DNA of 64,000 bases. It comes from Segatella baroniae DSM 16972 = JCM 13447. GTDB lineage: Bacteria; Bacteroidota; Bacteroidia; Bacteroidales; Bacteroidaceae. The translations under genes and the position numbers were made by a program. The notes beneath the pieces are model-generated. The model was not told the origin of the DNA, did no database searches, and saw only the letters and a list, made by a program, of their open reading frames with translations. The stretch spans positions 124,001-188,000 of the forward strand of contig NZ_AUFQ01000003.1 in NCBI RefSeq assembly GCF_000426585.1, given 5' to 3'. Of the stretch, positions 36,490 through 43,424 are shown one piece after another. Numbering within the stretch: the stretch's first letter is position 1; every line of letters begins with the position of its first letter.

Positions 36490-37212
36490 ATGCTCGAAGA
36501 AAAAATCAAACAATACTTAGGAGAACACGGCTTTGGGCGATTCTGTCCCAAGGCCGTTCTCTTTGACATGGACGGTGTGCTCTACGACAGCATGCCCCAC
36601 CATGCCGTCGCCTGGCGGCAAAGCATGGCGCAATTCGATGTCAAGATGACGGCCGAAGACGCCTACGCGACCGAAGGTGCACGCGGTATCGACACGATAC
36701 GGCACTTCGTGAAGGCGCAGAAAGGGCAGGAAATTTCGCTCGAAGAGGCGCAGAAAATGTACGATGTCAAGACCCATATATTCCACAACATGCCCGAAGC
36801 GCCGGTCTTCGATGGCGTCATAGAGGTGATGGAGCAGGCTTTCCGCCATGGCATGAGCGTCAACGTGGTTACCGGAAGCGGGCAAAAACCATTGATAGAA
36901 AGGCTGATTCGCGACTTTGGCGATTATCTCTCCAAAGACCATATCGTGACGGCATACGACGTGGAGCGGGGCAAGCCGCATCCCGCCCCATACCTGATGG
37001 GACTTCGGAAGGCCGGCGGACTGCACCCATGGGAGGCTGTCGTCGTCGAGAACGCGCCTCTGGGTGTCAGGGCCGGGGCTTCGGCCGGTATCTTCACGAT
37101 AGGCGTCAACAGCGGACCGCTGCCCGACAAGGTGCTCTACGATGCGGGCGCGCATGTCGTTTATCGGAGGATGACCCAATTGAGCGACCACTTTGAAGAA
37201 TTGTTTATATAA
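36490..37212 (+). CDS. HAD-superfamily phosphatase/phosphomutase, beta-phosphoglucomutase-like
   Basis: 240 residues. HAD motif I LFDMDGVLYDSMP near residue 25 gives the nucleophile Asp and the +2 Asp; motif II VVTGSGQ near 120; motif III region KPHPAPYLMGLRK near 160; motif IV VVENAPLGVRAG near 182, where the usual DS is replaced by EN. The helical cap between motifs I and II is of the beta-PGM type. Substrate unknown; the position 3 nt after pgi suggests a sugar phosphate, by inference. Confidence 0.88.
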   Translation: MLEEKIKQYLGEHGFGRFCPKAVLFDMDGVLYDSMPHHAVAWRQSMAQFDVKMTAEDAYATEGARGIDTIRHFVKAQKGQEISLEEAQKMYDVKTHIFHNMPEAPVFDGVIEVMEQAFRHGMSVNVVTGSGQKPLIERLIRDFGDYLSKDHIVTAYDVERGKPHPAPYLMGLRKAGGLHPWEAVVVENAPLGVRAGASAGIFTIGVNSGPLPDKVLYDAGAHVVYRRMTQLSDHFEELFI

Positions 37213-37244
37213 ATATGTAGCTGTAAAACGAACTGAAAAGCAAG

Positions 37245-38150
37245 ATGAAATACTTTATCATAGAAGACAACCGACAAGCCGGCCCCTTCAGCATAGAAGA
37301 GTTGAAGGCGAAGGGAATCTGTTCCGAGACGCTGGTGTGGGGCGAAGGAATGGCCAACTGGACGCCGGCATGGCAGGTGGAGGAACTCAAGAACCTCCTC
37401 TTCAACACCCAACCCGCCGCCACCCCACCGCCCTTCAACCCGCAGGAACATGCCGTCCCTGCAGCCGGCGGGCGGCAACCGAATGTGAATCAGCCCTACC
37501 AGGAGCCTCTGCTGCCACAAAAGTCCAAGGAAAAGAGACCATTGGGCAAAATCATCGCGGCACTGCTCGTCGTGATTGCGCTTCTTTTCGCTTTCACCAA
37601 CCCCAGCAAGCGTGAACATCAAGACGCAATCGGCGACCGCCTGAACGTTTTCATGAACGCGAAAACGACCGATACGGGCGACGATGTCTTCTCTGTCGGC
37701 ATGCGGTTGGTCAGCCGGATGATGACCGGGAGTATCATCAACGCGCTCAGCGAGGCCTTGGAATATCATAATTACATCTTCTTCTCGAAGACGACCGTCG
37801 CCTGGAACGACAAGGAACATACGGTTTCGTATGGCATTCTGGGCAAAGTCATCACGCTGAACGATGACGACATTGCCAGGGCATTGGGCAGGAAGAAGCT
37901 CAAAATGCTGAATCAAACGAACGAAAGCGAAGCGGTGGACGGACAAAAGTCTGATGATGAGAATGGAACCGAAGCGCCTGAAAGTGGTGAAAGCGATGAG
38001 GCTACGGAACAAATACCCAAGAAAGCCAAGGACAAAATCGTCAATTCCATCGGCGACATGGTGAAGAAGAAGGTGGCGGAAGAGGCCGACAGCACGACAG
38101 AAAAGGGGCTTGGCAAAATCATTGACGAGATTCTGGAGCTTTTCAAATAG
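37245..38150 (+). CDS. GYF_2-domain membrane protein with a DUF4359-like region
   Basis: 301 residues. Residues 1-50 form a GYF_2 domain (YFIIEDNRQAGPFSIEELKA and VWGEGMANWTPAWQ), a peptide-binding fold common in Bacteroidota. A Pro/Gln-rich linker leads to one membrane helix near 104-118 (IAALLVVIALLFAFTNP). The following 85 residues (TNPSKREHQDAIGDRL to YGILGKVITLN) resemble DUF4359. The C-terminus is acidic (DDENGTEAPESGESDEATEQ) followed by basic helices. No function can be assigned. Confidence 0.78.
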   Translation: MKYFIIEDNRQAGPFSIEELKAKGICSETLVWGEGMANWTPAWQVEELKNLLFNTQPAATPPPFNPQEHAVPAAGGRQPNVNQPYQEPLLPQKSKEKRPLGKIIAALLVVIALLFAFTNPSKREHQDAIGDRLNVFMNAKTTDTGDDVFSVGMRLVSRMMTGSIINALSEALEYHNYIFFSKTTVAWNDKEHTVSYGILGKVITLNDDDIARALGRKKLKMLNQTNESEAVDGQKSDDENGTEAPESGESDEATEQIPKKAKDKIVNSIGDMVKKKVAEEADSTTEKGLGKIIDEILELFK

Positions 38151-38204
38151 ACTTTCCCGACACAAAAGAAACATGATGGCACGACATTTGCCCATCTCTC
38201 CAAT

Positions 38205-38230
38205 CTCCCTGATGACACAAAGGGAGTTTT
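38205..38230 (+). terminator. Weak terminator after the GYF_2 gene
   Basis: 6-bp stem CTCCCT/AGGGAG (38205-38210, 38221-38226), 10-nt loop, then TTTT. Confidence 0.5.
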
Positions 38231-38254
38231 ATTAACAATCAAAAATTAAATGAA

Positions 38255-38677
38255 ATGACTCTAACAAAAGATTTCCTGCGCAGCAATGACTGAGGATTGC
38301 TTGTATTGCGACTCACCGTCGGCGGCCTCATGCTGTTTCACGGAATCCATAAACTGACGGCCGGTGTCGGCTTCATCGGCGGCATGCTCGCGCAGATGGG
38401 ACTGCCCCCCTTCATCGCCTATGGCGCGTTGGCTGCCGAGTTGGTCGCTTCCCTCATGATAATCATCGGCCTGTGGACACGTGCAGCCTCCGTGGTGTTT
38501 GCCGGCAACATGGTTGTCGCCATCCTCATGGCGCACCTCGGACAGATTTTCTCCGTCGACCCGATGACCGGCGGCTGGGCCATCGAACTGCCCATGCTCT
38601 ATCTGCTCGGCGCGGTCGTGCTCTGTCTGACGGGCGGTGGCAGGTATGCGTTGACCAAGGGGAGCGTATTCGATTGA
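38255..38677 (+). pseudogene. DoxX-family membrane protein gene with an in-frame TGA at codon 13
   Basis: From the ATG at 38255 the frame reads MTLTKDFLRSND, then TGA (38291-38293), then GLLVLRLTVGGLMLFHGIHK onward to a normal stop at 38675-38677. The part before the TGA looks like the usual short N-terminus of DoxX proteins, and the part after it holds all four membrane helices and the GGLMLFHGIHKL signature. Without the TGA the product would be about 140 residues, normal for the family. Explanations are a recent nonsense mutation (for example TGG or CGA to TGA), a sequencing error, or reinitiation at the TTG at 38297, giving 126 residues. No downstream selenocysteine signal was recognised. 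The rest of the frame shows no decay. Confidence 0.7.
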
Positions 38678-38721
38678 AAACGAAACCATTCCCTTTGAAG
38701 GAATGACAACCTCGAAAGCCA

Positions 38722-38760
38722 AGGGGCGCAACGGAAAGATGGTCTTTCCGTTGCGCCCCT
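38722..38760. terminator. Very long perfect hairpin between convergent genes
   Basis: 18-bp perfect stem (38722-38739, 38743-38760) with a 3-nt loop TGG. No U-run follows on either strand, so it is not a standard intrinsic terminator. It lies between the DoxX gene and the convergent sigma factor gene and could stop or protect both transcripts. Confidence 0.55.
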
Positions 38761-38793
38761 GCACTTTCCAAGCCGTCAAAACCGACCGCCGGA

Positions 38794-39531
38794 CTACAAC
38801 TCCTTCAATGCGGGATTGTACTTGGCCAGCTTTCGCAACGCCGTCTTGCGTATCTGCCGCACCCGTTCGCGTTTCACCTCCAGCCGGTTGCCTATCTCCG
38901 CCAAGGTCGTATGGTCTTGGCCGATTCCATAAAAGGCGGCGATCACCACCCGCTCGCGGTCGTTCAACACGGTCATCGCCTCCTCCAGGGCCTTTCGGTC
39001 AAATGCCTCCACAGCCTCTCGGTCGGCTTCCGGCGCATCGCCGTCGTGCAACACATTCAAAAGGCTCACGTTCGCACCCGTTGCCAAGGGCGCGTCCACG
39101 GAGAAAGGCTTGCTGTTGGACTGTTCGATGGGATTCCTTTCGCCCCGCGGCAACCTGTAAATGCCGGCCTGTTCGTTCAACGCCCGCTCGATGGCCCTGC
39201 GTATATACATCTCCGCAAAAGCCACGAAACGCAGTCCCCGGCCTGCTTCAAACTTCTCCGCGGCCTGCAACAACGCCACGTTTCCCTCACTGATGAGGTC
39301 GTTCATGCCCAGCCCTTGTCCTTGAAAGTGCTTGGCAACGGCCACGACAAAGCGGAGATTGGCCTCCGTCAGCTTGTTCAAAGCCTGGCGGTCGCCCTGA
39401 TGTATCCGTTCCGATAGGGCCTGCTCTTCCTCCATCGACAGCAAAGACTCTTTGCCGATTTCATCCAAATAAGCATTCAAAGAAGTGCTTTCACGCTCGG
39501 AAAGCGGCTTGCCTGTCTTTATCTTTCTCAT
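38794..39531 (-). CDS. Sigma-70 family RNA polymerase sigma factor lacking region 3
   Basis: 245 residues; the Bacteroidota primary sigma factor is about 286. Regions 1.2 and 2 are strongly RpoD-like (STSLNAYLDEIGKESLLSME, NLRFVVAVAKHFQGQG, DLISEGNVALLQAAEKFE). In region 2.3-2.4 the usual YAVWWIRQ is replaced by FAEMYIRRAIERAL, so the Trp pair used in -10 melting is missing. The sequence passes from IYRLPRG almost directly to SVDAPL, leaving out most of region 3. Region 4 (TTLAEIGNRLEVKRERVRQI) is complete with a helix-turn-helix. It is probably an alternative sigma factor with changed promoter preference. Confidence 0.9.
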   Translation of the reverse strand: MRKIKTGKPLSERESTSLNAYLDEIGKESLLSMEEEQALSERIHQGDRQALNKLTEANLRFVVAVAKHFQGQGLGMNDLISEGNVALLQAAEKFEAGRGLRFVAFAEMYIRRAIERALNEQAGIYRLPRGERNPIEQSNSKPFSVDAPLATGANVSLLNVLHDGDAPEADREAVEAFDRKALEEAMTVLNDRERVVIAAFYGIGQDHTTLAEIGNRLEVKRERVRQIRKTALRKLAKYNPALKEL

Positions 39532-39635
39532 ACGTTACAATTCAAATGAACAACAGCAACGCACACACAGCATTGCTTTCTGCAAATGTACGAAAAAGAA
39601 TAAGGATTCAAAAGAAAAACGGAATAAATTCAACA

Positions 39636-40754
39636 TCAGAAGGTTATCTCGGCACTGCCGTAACAACGGTGATGTCTCTCGTCGTAGACCACGCAGAACT
39701 GGCCCGGCGCAACACCGTGGATGGCGGTCTCCGAATGAATGATAAACTCACGGTCGGACAGCCGTTCGACCACAGCCGGGTGATATTCGGGGGTATGGCG
39801 AATCTTGAACGTCACCTTGCCACCCGACGGGAGCACGTCCTTGCGGGTGAGAAAATGGAAATCATGCACCTTAAAGTCTTGCTTGTAAGCCGTCGCAGGG
39901 TCGTAACCATGACTGACATACAGCACGTTGCGCTCCACATCCTTCTTCACTACAAACCAAGGACCGCCGCCGAAGCCCAGTCCTTTGCGCTGTCCGATGG
40001 TGTGATACCACAGTGCCCGGTGCTCACCTATCTTGCAGCCGGTCTCCAATTCGATGACGTCGCCCGGGCAATCGCCCAGATAACGACGCAGATAATCATT
40101 GTAATTGATTTGTCCCAAGAAGCAAATGCCCTGGCTGTCCCTGCGCTTGGCGTTGACCAAATGCTCGGCTTCGGCAATCTCGCGCACCTCGTCCTTCACG
40201 TGGTGGCCTATCGGAAAGATGGCCTTGCGCAACTGCCAGTCGTAAATCTGTGCCAGAAAGTCGGTCTGGTCCTTCACCGGATCGGGACTCGTCACGAGCC
40301 ATTTTTCGCCATTCACGACCTCCGTCCGGGCATAATGGCCCGTGGCGATCAGGTCATAGTCGTGCCCCATCTTCTCATCGAAGGCCCCGAACTTGATCAA
40401 TCGGTTGCACATGACGTCGGGATTGGGCGTGAATCCGGCCTTCACCTTCTCCATCGTGTAGCGCGTCACTTGGTTCCAATACTCCTTGTGGCAGTCGACG
40501 ACCTGCAATCGGCAGCCATATTTGGCCGCAACGGCCGTGGCCATCTCCAGGTCTTCCTCACTCGAACAGTCCCATTCCTCCTTTTCCTCGGGGCCAATCT
40601 TGATGTAGAAACAGTCGGGATGAAGCCCCAGACGGGCAAACTCCCAAACGACGACACTGCTGTCGACACCCCCCGACAGCAGCACGGCAACGCGCTTCTG
40701 ACGAAGTTCATCGACGGTGAGCCCGTCTATCTTGTCTTCTTCGGTTATCATCAT
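39636..40754 (-). CDS. mnmA: tRNA-specific 2-thiouridylase MnmA
   Basis: 372 residues from the ATG at 40754. It forms 2-thiouridine at position 34 of tRNA-Glu, -Gln and -Lys. The PP-loop VAVLLSGGVDSSVVVW lies near residue 21. The catalytic cysteines are in NPDVMCNRLIKFG near 112 and GICFLGQIN near 210. An upstream in-frame start at 40856 was rejected: it would translate the promoter region and adds 34 residues without family match. The start lies only 5 nt from a -7 element. Confidence 0.94.
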   Translation of the reverse strand: MMITEEDKIDGLTVDELRQKRVAVLLSGGVDSSVVVWEFARLGLHPDCFYIKIGPEEKEEWDCSSEEDLEMATAVAAKYGCRLQVVDCHKEYWNQVTRYTMEKVKAGFTPNPDVMCNRLIKFGAFDEKMGHDYDLIATGHYARTEVVNGEKWLVTSPDPVKDQTDFLAQIYDWQLRKAIFPIGHHVKDEVREIAEAEHLVNAKRRDSQGICFLGQINYNDYLRRYLGDCPGDVIELETGCKIGEHRALWYHTIGQRKGLGFGGGPWFVVKKDVERNVLYVSHGYDPATAYKQDFKVHDFHFLTRKDVLPSGGKVTFKIRHTPEYHPAVVERLSDREFIIHSETAIHGVAPGQFCVVYDERHHRCYGSAEITF

Positions 40755-40759
40755 GGGTG

Positions 40760-40767
40760 CAAAGTTA
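40760..40767 (-). promoter_or_regulatory. Predicted -7 element of mnmA, almost touching the start codon
   Basis: Minus-strand TAACTTTG (plus CAAAGTTA). Only 5 nt separate it from the ATG, so transcripts from it would be leaderless or nearly so. The -33 region is weak. Confidence 0.5.
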
Positions 40768-40865
40768 CGAAAAGAAGGGATAACGTAGAAGCTGGACAGA
40801 AGCCGTCGAGGGTTAATATACATTAAATATAAGGCACACATGATACAACTTGTCAAACCATCGCT

Positions 40866-40896
40866 TATCTTTGCAATATCAAAATGATATCATTTT
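40866..40896 (+). promoter_or_regulatory. Predicted -7 element and 16-bp palindrome upstream of the SPFH-RHH operon
   Basis: TATCTTTG at 40866-40873 is followed after 7 nt by the perfect palindrome AAAATGATATCATTTT at 40881-40896, which would lie at or just after the transcription start. It looks like an operator. The leader would be about 85 nt. Confidence 0.55.
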
Positions 40897-40963
40897 AAAT
40901 GCAATCGACATGCTTTCGGGCTTATCAAGACAACTTATTATTCACCTTTAAAACCATAACGAC

Positions 40964-41926
40964 ATGGAAGAGAAAAACTTCAAAAGCGAAACGAAGCAGG
41001 AAGTGCTGTTCAACGGGCTGACCCTAAACGGTTTTCTGGCCCTGTTTCTGATTCTGGCCGGCCTCGGCATAGGCGGCTATTGGGCCTATCTGGGCATTGC
41101 GTATGCCCATAACGTCAGCGTCGCGGGCGGCATTCTGCTGATCGCCGCCAGCCTGTTTTGCCAAAAAGGACTCGTGCGACAAGAGCCCAATGAGGCCCGC
41201 GTCATGATGTTCTTCGGATCCTACAAGGGCACTTTCAAGAAAGTGGGCTTCTACTGGGTCAACCCTTTCATCAACACCAAGAAGCTTTCGCTGCGCGCCC
41301 GCAACCTCGATGCCGAACCGATAAAGGTGAATGACAAGCAGGGAAACCCAGTCATGATTGGGCTGGTGCTGGTTTGGAAGCTCTCTGACACGTATAAGGC
41401 AATGTTCGAAATCGACGCGCAGACGATGGCCAACACCACTCAGGTGGGCAACAACGTGAATCTGATTATGAAAGCGTTCGAAAACTTCGTCAAGATACAG
41501 AGCGACGCGGCCCTTCGCCAGACGGCCGGACAGTACGCATACGACGCCAATGAGAGCGACGACGCAATGACCCTGCGGGGCGGAGGCGATGAAATCAACA
41601 GGCAACTGGAAGCCAAACTCAACGAAAGACTGGCCATGGCGGGCATTGAAATCGTAGAGGCGCGCATCAACTACCTGGCCTATGCGCCCGAGATTGCGGC
41701 TGTCATGCTGCGCCGCCAGCAAGCCGACGCCATCATCGCGGCCCGCGAGAAGATTGTGGAAGGTGCGGTGAGCATGGTGAAAATGGCCATCGACAAGATT
41801 GCCGAGAACGACGTTGTGGAACTGGACGACGACAAGAAGGCCGCCATGGTGAGCAATCTGATGGTGGTGCTGTGCGGCGAAGACAACGCGCAGCCTGTCG
41901 TCAACACGGGAACGTTGAACATGTAA
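40964..41926 (+). CDS. SPFH/Band 7 domain membrane protein
   Basis: 320 residues. Two hydrophobic segments near residues 22-68 (LNGFLALFLILAGLGIGGYW and VAGGILLIAASLFC) precede the SPFH domain from about 75 (RQEPNEARVMMFFGSYKGTF, SLRARNLDAEPIKVNDKQGN). A helical region near 195-285 includes IEIVEARINYLAYAPEIAAV, typical of the family. SPFH proteins assemble large membrane rings; the function of this clade is unknown. It is followed after 27 nt by an RHH gene, evidently in one operon. Confidence 0.92.
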   Translation: MEEKNFKSETKQEVLFNGLTLNGFLALFLILAGLGIGGYWAYLGIAYAHNVSVAGGILLIAASLFCQKGLVRQEPNEARVMMFFGSYKGTFKKVGFYWVNPFINTKKLSLRARNLDAEPIKVNDKQGNPVMIGLVLVWKLSDTYKAMFEIDAQTMANTTQVGNNVNLIMKAFENFVKIQSDAALRQTAGQYAYDANESDDAMTLRGGGDEINRQLEAKLNERLAMAGIEIVEARINYLAYAPEIAAVMLRRQQADAIIAAREKIVEGAVSMVKMAIDKIAENDVVELDDDKKAAMVSNLMVVLCGEDNAQPVVNTGTLNM

Positions 41927-41953
41927 GCCGCCGAAAGGCTGTCAATACAGAAA

Positions 41954-42169
41954 ATGGCTAAGAAAGAAACAAACACGAAATCATTCATCCTGCGGCTCGA
42001 CGGCGACACGATGGCGGCCGTAGAGCGGTGGGCGGCCGACGAATTTCGCAGTATCAACGGCCAGATGCAATGGATCATAGCCGAGGCGCTGCGCAAGAGC
42101 GGGCGGTTGCCCAAGAAGCGAAAAGCCAAGAACGAAGAGACGACCGAGACAAACCTGCCTTCCGAATAG
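41954..42169 (+). CDS. Arc-like ribbon-helix-helix DNA-binding protein
   Basis: 71 residues. KSFILRLDGDTMAAVERWAA followed by EFRSINGQMQWIIAEALRKS is the beta-strand, helix, helix layout of Arc/MetJ-type RHH proteins, which bind palindromic operators as dimers of dimers. The C-terminus is a basic then acidic tail. It is co-transcribed with the SPFH gene. Autoregulation through the palindrome at 40881 is inference. Confidence 0.85.
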   Translation: MAKKETNTKSFILRLDGDTMAAVERWAADEFRSINGQMQWIIAEALRKSGRLPKKRKAKNEETTETNLPSE

Positions 42170-42170
42170 A

Positions 42171-42309
42171 CAATCGCTGTGCTTTCAACTTGTAGAAGCA
42201 CAGCGATTGCGCGCTGAAAGCAGCCCTTTTGGCTCCTGAACGGCCCCCTTTTAGAGGATAAAAGCACAGCTTTGACACCGTCATGCGGGGCCCCGCATTT
42301 TACCAAAAG
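42171..42309 (+). repeat. Degenerate 22-nt tandem array C with a 14-bp hairpin
   Basis: Units begin at 42177, 42199, 42221, 42243 and 42265, exactly 22 nt apart; a longer imperfect one follows to 42309. Four of the five have TTT at unit positions 7-9, and three end in AAG or AAAG (GTAGAAG, CTGAAAG, ATAAAAG). The first unit and its flanks form a perfect 14-bp hairpin (42171-42184 and 42196-42209, loop 11 nt). The array begins a few bases after the RHH stop codon and fills most of the 268-nt gap to the convergent transporter gene; nothing else is seen there. Confidence 0.75.
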
Positions 42310-42437
42310 CCATAAGTCGTTGATAAACAAGGCCTTTATTTGATACAGAAAACAACTTCTTCATCCGTCCCAACCTTATCTATTACACACGTTTTGACCA
42401 TCAGGATGGCGCAGAAAGGCTATTCACAGGAATCATG

Positions 42438-43322
42438 TCAGCCGTTGGTTCTTTTGGAAAGAATCAACACGATGACGGCGGAAAGAATCAGGAGGATTCC
42501 GACGGCCAGTCGGAATGAGAAGCTTTCGGCAAAGACACACACGCCGATGACGACCGCCGTGACAGGTTCGAGCGCCCCCATGATGGCAGCGGGAGTGCTG
42601 CCGATATTCTTGATGGCAATGGTCATGCAGAAAAGGCTCAACACCGTGGGCAGCAAAGCCAGCTGAAGGGCGTTGACCCACTGGGGAACGGTGGTCAGAA
42701 GTTGCAACGTGTCGCCTGAAATCCAGGTGAAGGCGAGGATGCACAACAGGCCGAACAGCACGATCCAGAACGTAAACTTCAACGACGAATAGGAGGTTTG
42801 AAAACGGTTGACGCCGATGATATAAAACGCGTAAAGCAGGGATGACTGCAAAACCAGGCTGATACCGACCGGTGAAAGCGTGCCCGAGCCGTCTCCTCGA
42901 TAGAGCAGTCCGATGCCAGTGACGGCCATGATGATGGAACCCGTTGTGCCCCAGGTGATTCGTTCATGAAAGAAAGCGACCATCAGCACCGCCGTCATGA
43001 TGGGATAGCAAAACAGGATGGTGCTGGCAATGCCCGCATCCATGTGGTGGAAGCTGAGATAGAGCGTGACGGATGACATGGCGAAGAAAGCGCCGAGCAC
43101 CGCAAAACGGATGGCGTGGCCCAACTTGATGTGAAAGTCTTCGCCTTTGACCACCATCCAGAGGGCAAACATCGCGACGGCCAGCGCGTAGCGATAGAAC
43201 AAAACGGAGCTTGAAGTAATGCCATCCTGGTAGAGATAGAGTGTACCCAGGGGGTTGGTACCATAGAAAACAGCGGCTAAAATACCGGCCGCAAAGCCTT
43301 TTGCCTTGGAATTCATCTGCAT
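42438..43322 (-). CDS. EamA-family (DMT) transporter
   Basis: 294 residues with ten predicted membrane helices in two five-helix EamA repeats (first from about residue 8, AAGILAAVFYGTNPLG-like start; second from about 150, SLVLQSSLLYAFYIIGVNRF). The family exports amino acids, nucleotides or other small metabolites; substrate unknown. A second ATG two codons in (43316) is possible. A -7 element TACTTTTG lies 14 nt upstream. Confidence 0.9.
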   Translation of the reverse strand: MQMNSKAKGFAAGILAAVFYGTNPLGTLYLYQDGITSSSVLFYRYALAVAMFALWMVVKGEDFHIKLGHAIRFAVLGAFFAMSSVTLYLSFHHMDAGIASTILFCYPIMTAVLMVAFFHERITWGTTGSIIMAVTGIGLLYRGDGSGTLSPVGISLVLQSSLLYAFYIIGVNRFQTSYSSLKFTFWIVLFGLLCILAFTWISGDTLQLLTTVPQWVNALQLALLPTVLSLFCMTIAIKNIGSTPAAIMGALEPVTAVVIGVCVFAESFSFRLAVGILLILSAVIVLILSKRTNG

Positions 43323-43336
43323 TTCGTATTTGAATG

Positions 43337-43344
43337 CAAAAGTA
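43337..43344 (-). promoter_or_regulatory. Predicted -7 element of the EamA transporter gene
   Basis: Minus-strand TACTTTTG (plus CAAAAGTA). The -33 side is poor. Confidence 0.45.
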
Positions 43345-43387
43345 GTAAAACTTTAAGTCTTAACTAATGGCTTTGGAGAAAAGTTGC

Positions 43388-43395
43388 TACCTTTG
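43388..43395 (+). promoter_or_regulatory. Predicted -7 element of serB
   Basis: TACCTTTG, 29 nt before the serB ATG. No TTTG at the right distance upstream. Confidence 0.45.
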
Positions 43396-43424
43396 CAATG
43401 AAAGTAAACGAATAAAATCCCATT

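Noticed and set aside
38291..38293. TGA as selenocysteine codon in the DoxX gene
   Set aside because: The position is not a redox site in the family and no SECIS-like hairpin was recognised directly behind it. Nonsense mutation or reinitiation is simpler.
42177..42309. Reading the 22-nt arrays as CRISPR arrays
   Set aside because: The units are short and degenerate, no unique spacers separate near-identical repeats, and no cas genes are present.
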